NCBI RefSeq assembly: GCF_900177515.1
Contig: NZ_FXAK01000007.1
Coordinates: 186,001 to 250,000, forward strand
Direction: 5' to 3'
Length of the DNA stretch: 64,000 nt
Source: Azospirillum oryzae
GTDB lineage: Bacteria; Pseudomonadota; Alphaproteobacteria; Azospirillales; Azospirillaceae
Shown here: one piece after another, positions 11,850 through 21,102 of the stretch
Layout: each line of letters begins with the position of its first letter
Position numbering within the stretch: position 1 is the stretch's first letter
Notes under the pieces: generated by a model
Seen by the model: only the letters and a program-made list of their open reading frames with translations
Database searches by the model: none
What the model was told of the DNA's origin: nothing
Made by a program: the position numbers and the translations under genes

Positions 11850-13589
11850 TCACCCCTCCCCCCGCCGCCGTCCCTCATGCAGCCGCAGAATGTCGACGAA
11901 GTCCGCGCTCTGCCAGTTGCGCGACCGGCTCAGTTCGCTGCGGACGCTGGCGACGAAGGCGTCGATCACCGCCCATTCGTCGTCGGCGATCTCGTCCACA
12001 TCCTCCAGATAGCTGTAAACGACCCGGTGCAGGCCCTGGCTGACCGGGCTGATCCAGCCGTCCACCGTCTCGCCCATCGCCGCCATCAGCCGGCGGATGC
12101 GCAGCATGTGCGCCATGCGGTGGGCCGGCTTTTCCTGCGGTTCGGCCTTCATCGCCTGGATGAAGGCGAGGCGGCCGGTCTCCACCGCGTAGAGGCGCAG
12201 CGACTTCAGCTCCGGGTTGGCGTAGCCGGCATTGCCGAGATAACGGCCCCAGCGCCACACCAGCTCCAGCAGCCAGACGATGTCCTCATGGTCGGGCACC
12301 GGCGTGTGGCGGGCGTTCATCGCCGCCTGCAGCCGGGCGGCCAGCGCCGGCATCACCGTGCCGGTCAACTCGCGGCTGACCGCCGCCAGTTCCGCCCGCA
12401 GCGCTGGGCCGGTCGAGCGGCTGGCGAGGAAGCCGGTGCCGGACAGCGCCGTCAGCGCCCGGTCGAAACGCTCCACCGCCTCGTGCAGCAGGGCGCGGGT
12501 CGGGGCGGGGGCCGACAGCACGCCGCCGTCCTGGATTTCCATATCGCCGAACATGCCGTCCACCACCTCGCGGATCGTGGTGCAGGCGGCCTGGAAATGA
12601 CAGAGCAGGGCGCGCAGCAGCGGGTGCGACTCGCGCACCGCCGGGCCGCCCGAACCGACATGCTCGCGCACATGGCGCAGGAACACGTCGTAGCGCCGCT
12701 TGACGTTCAGCCCATAGAGCGGGGCGAACCAGGCCAGCACCTGCGACTGGTCGCGGAAGGGCAGGCCGAGATCGCGCACCCGGCGGACGAAGCCGACCAT
12801 CAGCGCCGACTGGCAATCCACCTCGGCCGACCGGGGGTCGCCGGCGCCCTGCATATCCTCGATGTCGCGGCGCATCCGCTCGGTCAGCGGCACCAGCACC
12901 TCGTTGTGCTCCAGCAGGGCGCGGACGAAGCCCAGCAGGTCACTGTCGATCGGCGCCTTACGGCCGAGATACTGGGTGCGCAGCCGGGCGTCGTGGTGCG
13001 CCTCCTCGTTGGCCAGCGCCAGGAAGCGGTCGGTCAGCTTGCGGTCGCCGGCCATGGCGTAGAGGAAGTCCAGGGCCTCCTTCCGCATCAGCTCGCGCAT
13101 CACCATGGCGTCGGGGCTGGCCAGCACGGCGTCCAGCATCGCCTCGCGCGCCATGGCGTCCAGCCGGCTCTGCACCTCCGCCGCAAGGCCCGGAAAGGCA
13201 TAACGGGTCAGCGCCGCCCAGATGCCGCCCATGTCGACCCGCTGGATCAGCGCCGGCACCGACTCGGGCGAGCGGTAGAGGATCGGGTCGTCGACCAGGA
13301 AAGGTTCGAACAGGCTGGTGAACAGCCGCCGCGCCTTCATCGGCCGCAGCCGGTTGAAATGATCGACCAGCGCGTCGCGCAGATGCCGCGCCCGCTCGCC
13401 GTTCGGGCTGGGCGCCCCTTCCACCGCGTCCAGCACCGACCGGATGGCGTGCATGGGGATGCGGGCGACGACCTCGTCCATCTGGCGGCGGAAAGCGGTG
13501 GCATCCATCATGTCCCTGGCCGCCATGTCCTTGGCCGCCGGAAGACCGGCGGAGGGGAGGGGGGTCGTGACCGTCGGCGTGCTGCTCAT
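11850..13589 (-). CDS. Unknown helical protein, paralogue of 60781-62421
   Basis: I do not recognise a named family. The ATG at 13589 (579 residues) is preferred because GAGGTG lies about 8-10 bp upstream; an ATG at 13631 is also open. The sequence is mostly helical and soluble, with no signal peptide, membrane segment or catalytic motif that I can see. It clearly aligns with the protein at 60781-62421: both contain KARRLFT/RARRLFT followed by SLFE/NLFE, an xDDxxLY segment, a QRVDxGxxWxAL block, and a C-terminal xDExxxIDxxVA...S(R/K)xW block. This points to a duplicated family with a shared, unknown job. It sits upstream of dnaN in the same direction, about 157 bp away. Confidence 0.75.
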   Translation of the reverse strand: MSSTPTVTTPLPSAGLPAAKDMAARDMMDATAFRRQMDEVVARIPMHAIRSVLDAVEGAPSPNGERARHLRDALVDHFNRLRPMKARRLFTSLFEPFLVDDPILYRSPESVPALIQRVDMGGIWAALTRYAFPGLAAEVQSRLDAMAREAMLDAVLASPDAMVMRELMRKEALDFLYAMAGDRKLTDRFLALANEEAHHDARLRTQYLGRKAPIDSDLLGFVRALLEHNEVLVPLTERMRRDIEDMQGAGDPRSAEVDCQSALMVGFVRRVRDLGLPFRDQSQVLAWFAPLYGLNVKRRYDVFLRHVREHVGSGGPAVRESHPLLRALLCHFQAACTTIREVVDGMFGDMEIQDGGVLSAPAPTRALLHEAVERFDRALTALSGTGFLASRSTGPALRAELAAVSRELTGTVMPALAARLQAAMNARHTPVPDHEDIVWLLELVWRWGRYLGNAGYANPELKSLRLYAVETGRLAFIQAMKAEPQEKPAHRMAHMLRIRRLMAAMGETVDGWISPVSQGLHRVVYSYLEDVDEIADDEWAVIDAFVASVRSELSRSRNWQSADFVDILRLHEGRRRGEG

Positions 13590-13759
13590 GCGCCCAACAC
13601 CTCGCAGGATCGTCGTCGCCTGGACGCTCATGATCCCGGGAGATTATTAAATAACCTTTGCTATTTCCATGCGTGTCTTTGGCCGGGTTTTTATGATTAT
13701 CGGAATATGACGGGTAATTGCTTTGTAATCTCAGGTTTACCGATTGTCCGAGTCTTCGG

Positions 13760-14635
13760 CTACAGCCCGGCCGCCAGCTGCGCCTCCAACCCGGCGCGGT
13801 AGTCGGGATAGGTCAGGGCGATGCCAAGCTGGCGCTTGATGCGGTCGTTCTTCACCCGGCGGCAGTCGGCGTAGAAGCTGGCGGCCATCGGCGACATCTC
13901 CGCCTGATCGAAGGGCACCAGCGGCGGCGGCTCCACCCCCAGCAGGCGGCAGGCATACTCGACCACCTCGTGCGACGGGCTGGGCAGGTCGTCGGCGACG
14001 TTGTAGATGGCGCCCAGCGTCGGCCGCGCCATCGACGCACGCAGCGTGTTGGCGATGTCGTCGACATGGATGCGGCAGAAGACCTGCCCCGGCTTGTCCA
14101 CCCGCTTGGCGATGCCGTCGCGCACCGAATCGATGGCGCTGCGGCCGGGGCCGTAGATTCCGGCCAACCGGAACAGATGCATCGGCACGCCGTATTGGCG
14201 GTAGAGGTTCAGCCAGCCGCGTTCGGCCTCCACCCGCCGCTTCTGCCGCTCGCCGGTCGGCTTCAGCCAGGACGCCTCGCTGACCCACTCGCCGCCGGTG
14301 TCGCCGTAGACGCCGGTGGTGGAGAGATAGCCGGCCCAGTCCAGCGTGCGCAGGTCGGCCAGATCGCGGGCATGCTGGTCCAGCACCGGGTCGCCCTTGC
14401 CGTCCGGCGGGATGCTGACCAACAGGTGGGTGGTGCCGGCCAGCGCCGCCTTGGCATCGGCCAGAGGCCGGCCGCGGTCGAACAGGAAGGCCTCGATGCC
14501 CTGGGCCTCCAACTCCGCCTTCTTCTCCTCGCTGCGGCAGGTGGCGGCGACGCGCCATCCCTCGGCGCGCAGCCTGTCGGCGAAGACGCGGGCGCTGTAG
14601 CCGGGTCCGAAGACGAAAAGGCGGGGATCGGTCAT
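13760..14635 (-). CDS. SDR-type NAD(P)-binding epimerase/reductase, YeeZ-like
   Basis: A 291-residue protein of the extended short-chain dehydrogenase group. The nucleotide-binding motif is near the N-terminus (FVFGPGYSARVFADRL), a Ser-Thr-Thr-Gly-Val-Tyr segment (YLSTTGVYGD) occupies the active-site region, and the substrate lobe follows (RLAGIYGPGRSAIDSV). The classic YxxxK lysine is not obvious, as in several atypical YeeZ-like members, so catalysis is uncertain. It is a single gene on the minus strand, divergent from the TPR gene with a 120-bp gap. The substrate is unknown. Confidence 0.8.
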   Translation of the reverse strand: MTDPRLFVFGPGYSARVFADRLRAEGWRVAATCRSEEKKAELEAQGIEAFLFDRGRPLADAKAALAGTTHLLVSIPPDGKGDPVLDQHARDLADLRTLDWAGYLSTTGVYGDTGGEWVSEASWLKPTGERQKRRVEAERGWLNLYRQYGVPMHLFRLAGIYGPGRSAIDSVRDGIAKRVDKPGQVFCRIHVDDIANTLRASMARPTLGAIYNVADDLPSPSHEVVEYACRLLGVEPPPLVPFDQAEMSPMAASFYADCRRVKNDRIKRQLGIALTYPDYRAGLEAQLAAGL

Positions 14636-14755
14636 CGCGGGCGTTCCGGTTGGGGCGGCAGGACGGGCGGTGAACTGTGTAACACTGGGGCTGGGTCACC
14701 GGATTGGCGTGGGGGGCTTGCACCCCGCCCGGCGATGGCGGAGTGTAAAGGCACC

Positions 14756-15589
14756 ATGACCCGACGCAATCCTTACCTTTCCGCCGCCCTCGCGCTGGGG
14801 CTTCTCGCCGTCCTGCCGGCTCCCTCGCAGGCGGCCTCCTCCGGGCCGTCCTCCGGCCTCGACCGCAACCGCGAGCTTCAGGCCTGCGCTGCCAAGGCGG
14901 AGGCCAACCCCGACGGCGCCAAGGCCGACGCCAAGCGCTGGCAGGAGCAGGGCGGCGGCGACTTCGCCAAGCTCTGCTACGCGCTGGCGCAGTTCCACGC
15001 CGGTGAGTTCAAGGCGGCCGGAACCCAGATGGAGGCGCTGGTGCCGACGCTGGGCAAGGACGATCCCCGGGCTGCCGCCTCGCTGCTCGGCCGGGCCGGC
15101 TGGGCGTGGCTGCGCGCCGGCGACCAGGGGCGGGCGGAACGGCTCTACAGCGCAGCGCTGGACAAGACGCCGGGCGACGTCGACCTGCTGATCGACCGCG
15201 CCTTCGCCCGTGCCGAGGGTGAACGCTTCTGGGACGCCATCGCCGACCTCGACGCGGCGCTGGCCCGCGACCCGCGGCGGGCGGACGCCTATCTCTACCG
15301 CGCCACCGCCCAAAAGGCGCTGTCCAACTATCGGCAGGCGCTGGCCGACATCGACCATGCGCTGGAACTGAAGCCCGGCGATCCGGAGGCGATCCTGCTG
15401 CGCGGCAACGTCAAGGCGCTGGGCGGCAATCTGCCCGCCGCGCGCGACGACTGGTCGCTGGCCCGCCGCGTGTCCCCCGACAGCGAATGGGGCCGCGCCG
15501 CCGCCGACAACCTCGCCCGGACGGCGGAGCTTGCCGGGGGGAAAGGCAAGGACGCAGGTAAGGATACGGCAAAGCCGAAGTCTCCTTAA
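14756..15589 (+). CDS. Periplasmic tetratricopeptide-repeat protein
   Basis: A 277-residue protein with a signal peptide (MTRRNPYLSAALALGLLAVL, then PAPSQAA). After an N-terminal pair of cysteines (LQACA and KLCYALA) come about four TPR units (AGWAWLRAGDQGRAERLYSAA, then DAYLYRATAQKALSNYRQAL and AILLRGNVKALGGNL). The C-terminus is Lys/Gly-rich. TPR proteins are scaffolds for protein contacts, probably in the periplasm here. The ATG at 14756 has AAAGG 5 bp upstream; an ATG at 14735 is a weaker alternative. The partner is unknown. Confidence 0.8.
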   Translation: MTRRNPYLSAALALGLLAVLPAPSQAASSGPSSGLDRNRELQACAAKAEANPDGAKADAKRWQEQGGGDFAKLCYALAQFHAGEFKAAGTQMEALVPTLGKDDPRAAASLLGRAGWAWLRAGDQGRAERLYSAALDKTPGDVDLLIDRAFARAEGERFWDAIADLDAALARDPRRADAYLYRATAQKALSNYRQALADIDHALELKPGDPEAILLRGNVKALGGNLPAARDDWSLARRVSPDSEWGRAAADNLARTAELAGGKGKDAGKDTAKPKSP

Positions 15590-15644
15590 TACCTGGGCAT
15601 CCGCGCAGAAACGGATGGCCTCAAGGCTTTTCCGATGCAGGCAG

Positions 15645-15677
15645 CGGGCCGCTGGAGTCTCTCCGGCGGCCCGTTTT
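15645..15677 (+). terminator. Strong intrinsic terminator after the TPR gene
   Basis: A 13-bp stem, CGGGCCGCTGGAG (15645-15657) with CTCCGGCGGCCCG (15661-15673), has a TCT loop and is followed by TTTT. It is 56 bp after the TPR stop. Confidence 0.9.
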
Positions 15678-15770
15678 GCCGTCTGGCCCTGCTGCTGTCC
15701 TGACCGGCGCCGCGGGAGGAACTCCGCCGCCCATGCCGCGGTTCTCCCAGGCAAAGCCGGGGAGGGCAGG

Positions 15771-16628
15771 ATGTTCGAAGGATTCACGCTGGAGACCGTC
15801 GAACTGCCGGACGCGACCCTGCGGGTCCGTCATGGCGGGCGGGGCAGCCCGGTCCTGCTGCTCCACGGCCATCCGCGCACCCATGCGACCTGGCACCGGG
15901 TGGCCCCGCTGCTGGCGGCATCCCACAGCGTGGTCTGTCCAGACCTGCGGGGGTTCGGCCAGTCGTCGAAGCCGGCGGACCGGCCCGACCATGCCAACTC
16001 GTCCAAACGGGCCAAGGCGCTGGATTGCCTCGCCCTGATGCGGCATCTCGGCTTCGAGCGCTTCGCCGTGGTCGGCCACGACCGTGGCTCCTACACCGCG
16101 TTCCGTCTGGCAATGGACCATCCGGCCGCCATCACCCGCCTCGCCCTGCTCGATGGCGTGCCGATTCTGGAAGCTCTGGAGCGGTGCAATGCCCGCTTCG
16201 CCCAGGCATGGTGGCACTGGTTCTTCTTCGCTCAGCCGGACAAGCCGGAGCGCGCCATCCTGGCCGATCCCGACGCTTGGTACGGCGGCTCGGCGGAGGC
16301 GATGGGGGAGGAGGCCTACCGTGATTTCCGCGCGGCCATCCACGATCCGGCCACCGTGCACGGCATGCTGGAGGATTACCGCGCCGGGCTGGGCATCGAC
16401 CGCGACCACGATGCGGCCGATCGCGCGGCCGGCCGGCGGCTGAGCTGTCCGCTGCTGGCCTTATGGTCGTTGCGGGACGATCTGGAGGAGCTTTACGGCG
16501 ACGTTCTGGCGGTCTGGCGGCCCTGGGCGCCGGATCTGCGCGGGCGCGGCCTGGATTGCGGCCACCACATGGCGGAGGAGGCGCCCGAAGAACTGGCGCG
16601 GGAGCTTCTGGAATTCCTCGGCGCCTGA
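15771..16628 (+). CDS. Alpha/beta hydrolase, haloacetate-dehalogenase-like
   Basis: A 285-residue alpha/beta-hydrolase with an aspartate nucleophile. The oxyanion segment LLLHGHPRTHATW and the VCPDLRGFGQSSKP strand are typical. The nucleophile elbow is GHDRG with Asp104, the acid region follows, and the C-terminal histidine is in CGHHMAEEAPEEL. The WWHWFFFAQP segment is characteristic of fluoroacetate/haloacetate dehalogenases, where its His-Trp binds the halide. The arginine two residues after the DRG (DRGxR in known fluoroacetate enzymes) is replaced by Tyr108, so the carboxylate pocket differs and the true substrate may not be a haloacetate. Epoxide hydrolase is another possibility. The start at 15771 has GGAGG 5-6 bp upstream. 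Single-gene unit between two terminators. Confidence 0.85.
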   Translation: MFEGFTLETVELPDATLRVRHGGRGSPVLLLHGHPRTHATWHRVAPLLAASHSVVCPDLRGFGQSSKPADRPDHANSSKRAKALDCLALMRHLGFERFAVVGHDRGSYTAFRLAMDHPAAITRLALLDGVPILEALERCNARFAQAWWHWFFFAQPDKPERAILADPDAWYGGSAEAMGEEAYRDFRAAIHDPATVHGMLEDYRAGLGIDRDHDAADRAAGRRLSCPLLALWSLRDDLEELYGDVLAVWRPWAPDLRGRGLDCGHHMAEEAPEELARELLEFLGA

Positions 16629-16639
16629 CCGGACAAACG

Positions 16640-16677
16640 AAAAAGCCCCGCCGCGGCGACCGCGGGCGGGGCTTTTC
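16640..16677. terminator. Bidirectional terminator between the hydrolase gene and trxA
   Basis: AAAAGCCCCGCC (from 16641) pairs with GGCGGGGCTTTT (to 16676), leaving an A-run on one side and a T-run on the other. It serves two convergent genes. Confidence 0.93.
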
Positions 16678-16701
16678 CTTACCTGGAGCGTAGCAGGACG
16701 C

Positions 16702-17025
16702 TTACAGCGCCGAGTCGACCCACTGGAACAGCGCACCCTTGGGCAGGGCGCCGATCTTGGTGGCGGCGACGCTGCCGCCCTTGAACAGCATCAGCGTCGG
16801 GATGCCGCGCACGCCGTACTTGGTCGGGGTGTCCGGGTTCTCGTCGATGTTCAGCTTGGCGACGGTGACCTTGCCGTCATACTCGCCGGCCAGCTCGTCG
16901 AGCGCCGGGGCGATCATCTTGCAGGGGCCGCACCATTCCGCCCAGAAATCGACCAGGACCGGGCCGGTGGCCTTCAGGACGTCCTGCTCGAAGCTGTCGT
17001 CGGTAACCTTGATGGTGGTGCTCAT
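16702..17025 (-). CDS. trxA: Thioredoxin
   Basis: A 107-residue cytoplasmic thioredoxin with the WCGPC active site (in [11 protein letters not shown]) and the cis-proline loop GIPTLMLF. It keeps protein thiols reduced, using thioredoxin reductase. Length and motifs match TrxA exactly. It lies downstream of addA on the same strand with about 150 bp between, an order seen in other alphaproteobacteria, and it ends at the bidirectional terminator. Confidence 0.97.
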   Translation of the reverse strand: MSTTIKVTDDSFEQDVLKATGPVLVDFWAEWCGPCKMIAPALDELAGEYDGKVTVAKLNIDENPDTPTKYGVRGIPTLMLFKGGSVAATKIGALPKGALFQWVDSAL

Positions 17026-17174
17026 GTGACCTCTTGCCTGGATTCGGAAGCGCCGCGGACCGGTTGTGGAAGGCCGGCGGCCATCGCCCCGTCAGTGGAA
17101 TTGAGCAAAATGTAGGGCGGAGGCGCCCGGCCGGTCAAGTCACCCCATCTTTCGGGGGACCCGCCGGCCACCCC

Positions 17175-20100
17175 TCACCCCGGCCTTGGGCCCAGTCCGG
17201 CCGCCGCCGCGTCGAGCACCGAGGGCGGCAGCTCCATGGTGTAGGGACCGTCGGTCCACAGCAGCACGCAGCGCACCCGGCGACCCGGATAGACCGCCCG
17301 CAAGGCCTCGCGGTAGGCCGCCATCTGCCGCCGGTAAACCATTGGCACGTCTTCCAGATCCCGTGGCGGCGGCCGGTTGGTCTTGTAGTCGACGATCCAC
17401 ACCGTATCGCCGGTCAGCGCCAGCCGGTCGATGCGGCCGGCCAGCGCCCGGCTGCCGTCGCCCAGCGCCACCACGCCGACCAGCGGCACCTCCGCCCGCG
17501 AGTCCGGGCCGAACAGATGCGCGAACTCCGCATGGCTCAGCACCGCCAGCGTCTCGCGCGCGATGGCGTCCTGCTGTTCCGGCGTCAGCTTGTGCGCCGG
17601 GCGGGCCAGGAAGCGGCGGCAGGCGGCATCCCGCGCCTCCTCCGCCAGATTGGGCAAGGTCTGCAGCAGCCGGTGCACCAGCAGGCCGCGGCGGAAACGC
17701 TGGCCGTCGTCGTTGCCGAGCGGCGAGCGGACCGCCGGCTCCTCGCCATCGGGGCGCGACGGGGTGAGGGGCCGCGACGGTTCGGGCTCGCCCGGCGGCG
17801 GTTCGGCGATCCAGGGCGGCGGCGGCTCGGCCGACGCGCTCTCCTCCGTCTCGACATGGCGCGGCACCGCGGCGGTCTGCGGGCCGATCAGCCGCCAGCC
17901 GTCGCCGGCCCAGCCATGCGGGCAGAGATCGGTGAAGTCGAAGCTGTGCGGCACGCCGTTGTCGCGCATCGCCTCCTCGACCAGCCGGTACCAGCAATCG
18001 TCAGACGGCTCGCGCTTGCCCTGATGGCCGCAGATGTAGAGGCGGTCCTCCGCCCGGGTCAGCGCGACATAGAGCAACCGGCGGTATTCCTGGTCGCGCC
18101 GCCGGTTGGCCCGCGCCCGCGCCTCGGCGCACAGCGCGTCCTCCTGCGACCGGCGGGCGGCGAACAGCGGCACCGGGCAATCCTCGTCCGGCCACAGGAT
18201 CGGCGGGCTCTGGGTCGGGCTGCCCAGCGTGTCGGGCAGGAAGACGATGGGCGCCTGCAAGCCCTTGGAGCCGTGGACGGTCATGATCCGCACGGTGCCG
18301 CCGCCCTGTTCCAGCTCGCGCTTGATCTCCGCGTCGCTGGCCGCCAGCCAGGCGAGGAAGTTCTGCAGCGACGGCGGCTCGGTCTTCTCGAAGGCGAGGC
18401 AGACGGCCAGGAACTCCTCCAGCGGGTCCTGGGCGTCGGGACCGAGCCGCTTCAGGATCGCACGCCGTCCCGACCGCCCGTCGGCCGGACAGGGCCGGTT
18501 CAGCAGCCCGGCGAACAGCTCGTACGGCGCCGAGAAGTCGGTGCGCGCCAGCAGGTCGCCCAGATAGCGCCGGGCCGGGCGGAATTCCGGCTCCGTCTCC
18601 GCCAGCGCCACCAGCGACCGCCACAGCGTGCCGCGGCGGCCATGGGCGACGCGGAACAGCGCCTCCTCGGTCAGCCCGATCAGCGGCCCCTTCAGCACGG
18701 TGGCGAGCGTCAGATCGTCGTCGGGCAGCAGCAGGAAATCGGCCAGCGCCACCAGATCCATCACCGCCAGCTGTTCGGTCAGCACCATGCGGTCGACGCC
18801 GGCCACCGGCACGCCGCGGTCCTTCAGCGCGCGGACCAGTTCGGTGACGAAGGCGGTGCGGCGGCGGACCAGGACCATGACGTCGCCGGGCTGCACCGGC
18901 CGGCCCTTGGCCTCCAGCGTCTCGCCGCTGTCGATCCAGCGATGCACCGTCGCCGCGATGACCGAGGCGAGGCGGGCCGACGGCGAGTCGGCGGACTCGT
19001 GCGCCACCGGCGGCGCCCAGGCCGGCGTCTCCGTCGCCTCCACCGGCTTCACCGGCGGCCACAGTTCGACCAGACCGGCCTGCCCGCGGCGGAAGGCGCG
19101 GTGGCGGATGACCGGGCTGGCGTCGGACGCCACGCCGTCGCGGGCGCGGTCGATGGCGAAGACGGCATCCACCGTCTCCAGCACCGCGGAGGTCGAGCGG
19201 AAGGAGATGTCGAGGTCCACTCCGGCCCACAGCCGCTCGGCCGATTCCGCCTTGTCCTGGAAATGGCGGCGCATGCGGGCGAATTCGGCCGGATCGGCGC
19301 GCTGGAAGCTGAAGATCGACTGCTTCTCGTCGCCCACCGCGAAGACGGTGCGGATCTTGCCGTCGGGTGCCGCGGCCTCCAGCTCGGCGAAGAACTCGCC
19401 GGCCAGGGATGCGACGATGGCCCACTGGTCGGGGTTGGTGTCCTGCGCCTCGTCGATCAGGATATGGTCGAGGCCGCCGTCCAGCTTGTAGAGCACCCAG
19501 GGCACGCGCGGCGTGCCGTCCTTGCCGCTCAGCAGCCGGTTGGCAGCCAGGATCAGGTCGTCGTAGTCCAGCAGGGCGCGCGCCGCCTTGCGGTCGCGGT
19601 AGGCGTCCAGCATCGCCTGCGCCAGGGTCAGCAGCGCGGTGGTCGAGGCGGCGACCCCGGCGGTCTTCACCCGCTCCGATATCTCGACCAGCCGCTCCGC
19701 CTCCTTCTGCAGGGACAAGAGCGCCTGCGGGTAGGCGGTGGCCGGCTTCTTGGTGATCAGAGTCTTGCGCGGGCTGCCCTCCGCCGTCAGGAACAGGCGC
19801 TTGTAGGCTTCGAAGGCGCGGACCCGGCGGTCGGCGGCGTCCAGCCAGTGCTGGATGGCGATGCCGCGCTCCTGATCGCCGGCGCTGCCGCCCGACAGCG
19901 CCCGGCAGGCCTCGCGCAGGGCCGGCGGGTCGCAATTATCGTCATGGCAGGCGTGGGTCAGGATCGACTCCTCGGTCACGCCGGGCGGCACGCCCAGCCG
20001 GTCGTGGATGGCGTCGATCAGCCCGTCCAGCCCGTGGAAGCGCTCGAACAGCTTCTCCACCTGTCCGCGCTGGCTGGCCAGCTCCGCCAGCAGATCGGCA

Positions 20101-20696
20101 AAGTCTTCGGCGTTCAGGTCGCCGGTCAGCCGGCCCATGGCGCGGCCGAGCGGGCTGTCCGGCTCGGTCCGGCCGGCATGCAGCACGGCGTCGCGCGCCT
20201 CGGTCAGGAGCCCGTCGGCGGTGCGGTCGTCCATCACGTCGAAATGCGGCGCCAGCTCGGCTTCCAGCGGGAAGCGGCGCAGCAGCGACTGGCAGAAGGC
20301 GTGGATGGTCTGGATCTTCATGCCGCCGGGGCAGTCCACCACCTGGGCGAACAGGCGCCTTGCGTTCAGCCGCGCCTCCATGCTGGGCCGCTCGCCGCAC
20401 AGGTCGGCCAGCCGATCCTCCAGCGACTCGTCAGGCAGGGTGGCCCACAGGCCGAGCGTCCGGTTGATGCGGATCGCCATCTCCGCCGCGGCGGCCTTGG
20501 TGAAGGTCAGGCACAGGATGCGCGCCGGTGGTGTGCCCGACAGCATCAGCCGCAGCACCCGGTCGGTCAGCACCTTGGTCTTCCCCGACCCGGCCGACGC
20601 CCCGACCCACACGGACGCCGTCGGATCGGACGCCCGCCGCTGCGCCACGTTGGGATCGAGCGGCAGAGTACGGGGGGACAGGTCGGTCATGGTCAT
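17175..20696 (-). CDS. addA: Double-strand break repair helicase-nuclease AddA
   Basis: The 1173-residue large subunit of AddAB, which resects double-strand breaks for RecA. It is a UvrD-type helicase: Walker A in SAGSGKTKVLTDRVLRL, Walker B as ILIDEAQDTNPDQW, later motifs VGDEKQSIFSFQRA and IMTVHGSKGLQAP. The C-terminal RecB-type nuclease shows VWIVDYKTNRPP. Length and domain order fit the alphaproteobacterial AddA type. Its partner addB lies upstream on the same strand, but a brnT-brnA pair sits between them, so co-expression of the two subunits may depend on read-through or on a promoter inside that insert. Confidence 0.96.
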   Translation of the reverse strand: MTMTDLSPRTLPLDPNVAQRRASDPTASVWVGASAGSGKTKVLTDRVLRLMLSGTPPARILCLTFTKAAAAEMAIRINRTLGLWATLPDESLEDRLADLCGERPSMEARLNARRLFAQVVDCPGGMKIQTIHAFCQSLLRRFPLEAELAPHFDVMDDRTADGLLTEARDAVLHAGRTEPDSPLGRAMGRLTGDLNAEDFADLLAELASQRGQVEKLFERFHGLDGLIDAIHDRLGVPPGVTEESILTHACHDDNCDPPALREACRALSGGSAGDQERGIAIQHWLDAADRRVRAFEAYKRLFLTAEGSPRKTLITKKPATAYPQALLSLQKEAERLVEISERVKTAGVAASTTALLTLAQAMLDAYRDRKAARALLDYDDLILAANRLLSGKDGTPRVPWVLYKLDGGLDHILIDEAQDTNPDQWAIVASLAGEFFAELEAAAPDGKIRTVFAVGDEKQSIFSFQRADPAEFARMRRHFQDKAESAERLWAGVDLDISFRSTSAVLETVDAVFAIDRARDGVASDASPVIRHRAFRRGQAGLVELWPPVKPVEATETPAWAPPVAHESADSPSARLASVIAATVHRWIDSGETLEAKGRPVQPGDVMVLVRRRTAFVTELVRALKDRGVPVAGVDRMVLTEQLAVMDLVALADFLLLPDDDLTLATVLKGPLIGLTEEALFRVAHGRRGTLWRSLVALAETEPEFRPARRYLGDLLARTDFSAPYELFAGLLNRPCPADGRSGRRAILKRLGPDAQDPLEEFLAVCLAFEKTEPPSLQNFLAWLAASDAEIKRELEQGGGTVRIMTVHGSKGLQAPIVFLPDTLGSPTQSPPILWPDEDCPVPLFAARRSQEDALCAEARARANRRRDQEYRRLLYVALTRAEDRLYICGHQGKREPSDDCWYRLVEEAMRDNGVPHSFDFTDLCPHGWAGDGWRLIGPQTAAVPRHVETEESASAEPPPPWIAEPPPGEPEPSRPLTPSRPDGEEPAVRSPLGNDDGQRFRRGLLVHRLLQTLPNLAEEARDAACRRFLARPAHKLTPEQQDAIARETLAVLSHAEFAHLFGPDSRAEVPLVGVVALGDGSRALAGRIDRLALTGDTVWIVDYKTNRPPPRDLEDVPMVYRRQMAAYREALRAVYPGRRVRCVLLWTDGPYTMELPPSVLDAAAAGLGPRPG

Positions 20697-20793
20697 GGGC
20701 AGAGCTTCCGGTGCCGGGGCAGGGCCGGATGCTGGTCCAGATGCCGGGGGCAGGGCAAGGGCGAAAGATCAAGTGGCGGGGTCGGGCAAACCG

Positions 20794-21102
20794 TCAATTC
20801 GACAGGCCGGCTGCTTGCCGCAACGCGGCATTGATGCGCGTCTGCCATCCCGGTCCGGTGTCGCGGAAATGCTTCAGCACATCGGCGTCCAGCCTCAGCT
20901 TGATCGCTTCCTTAGGTGCTTCCGCCGGCGGGCGACCGCGGCGGGCCGGCTTGCCACCGTCCATCACCGTGCCGCGTGCGAACATCTCATCCGTGATCTC
21001 CGGGATTTCGTCGTATTCCTCGGACTGGATGACGTGTTCGTCAACCTTCGCCAAATTGCTCTTCACAGAGTCGCTGCCCAAAGCGCGTTTGCTCCCGGTC
21101 AT
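20794..21102 (-). CDS. brnA: BrnA-family antitoxin
   Basis: A 102-residue antitoxin. The segment NLAKVDEHVIQSEEYDEIPE and the C-terminal ribbon-helix-helix-like part (EAIKLRLDADVLKHFRDTG then GWQTRINAALRQAAG) are typical of BrnA. In known pairs BrnA binds and neutralises BrnT and represses the operon. The ATG at 21102 makes it overlap the end of brnT by 62 bp in another frame; the N-terminal residues MTGSKRA look family-like, so the overlap is probably real. It sits 97 bp before addA. Confidence 0.88.
   Translation of the reverse strand: MTGSKRALGSDSVKSNLAKVDEHVIQSEEYDEIPEITDEMFARGTVMDGGKPARRGRPPAEAPKEAIKLRLDADVLKHFRDTGPGWQTRINAALRQAAGLSN

Noticed and set aside
17034..20834. Very long open frame on the + strand opposite addA
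   Set aside because: Composition is His/Gln/Arg-rich with no domain pattern and it mirrors addA codons. It is a shadow frame caused by high GC.
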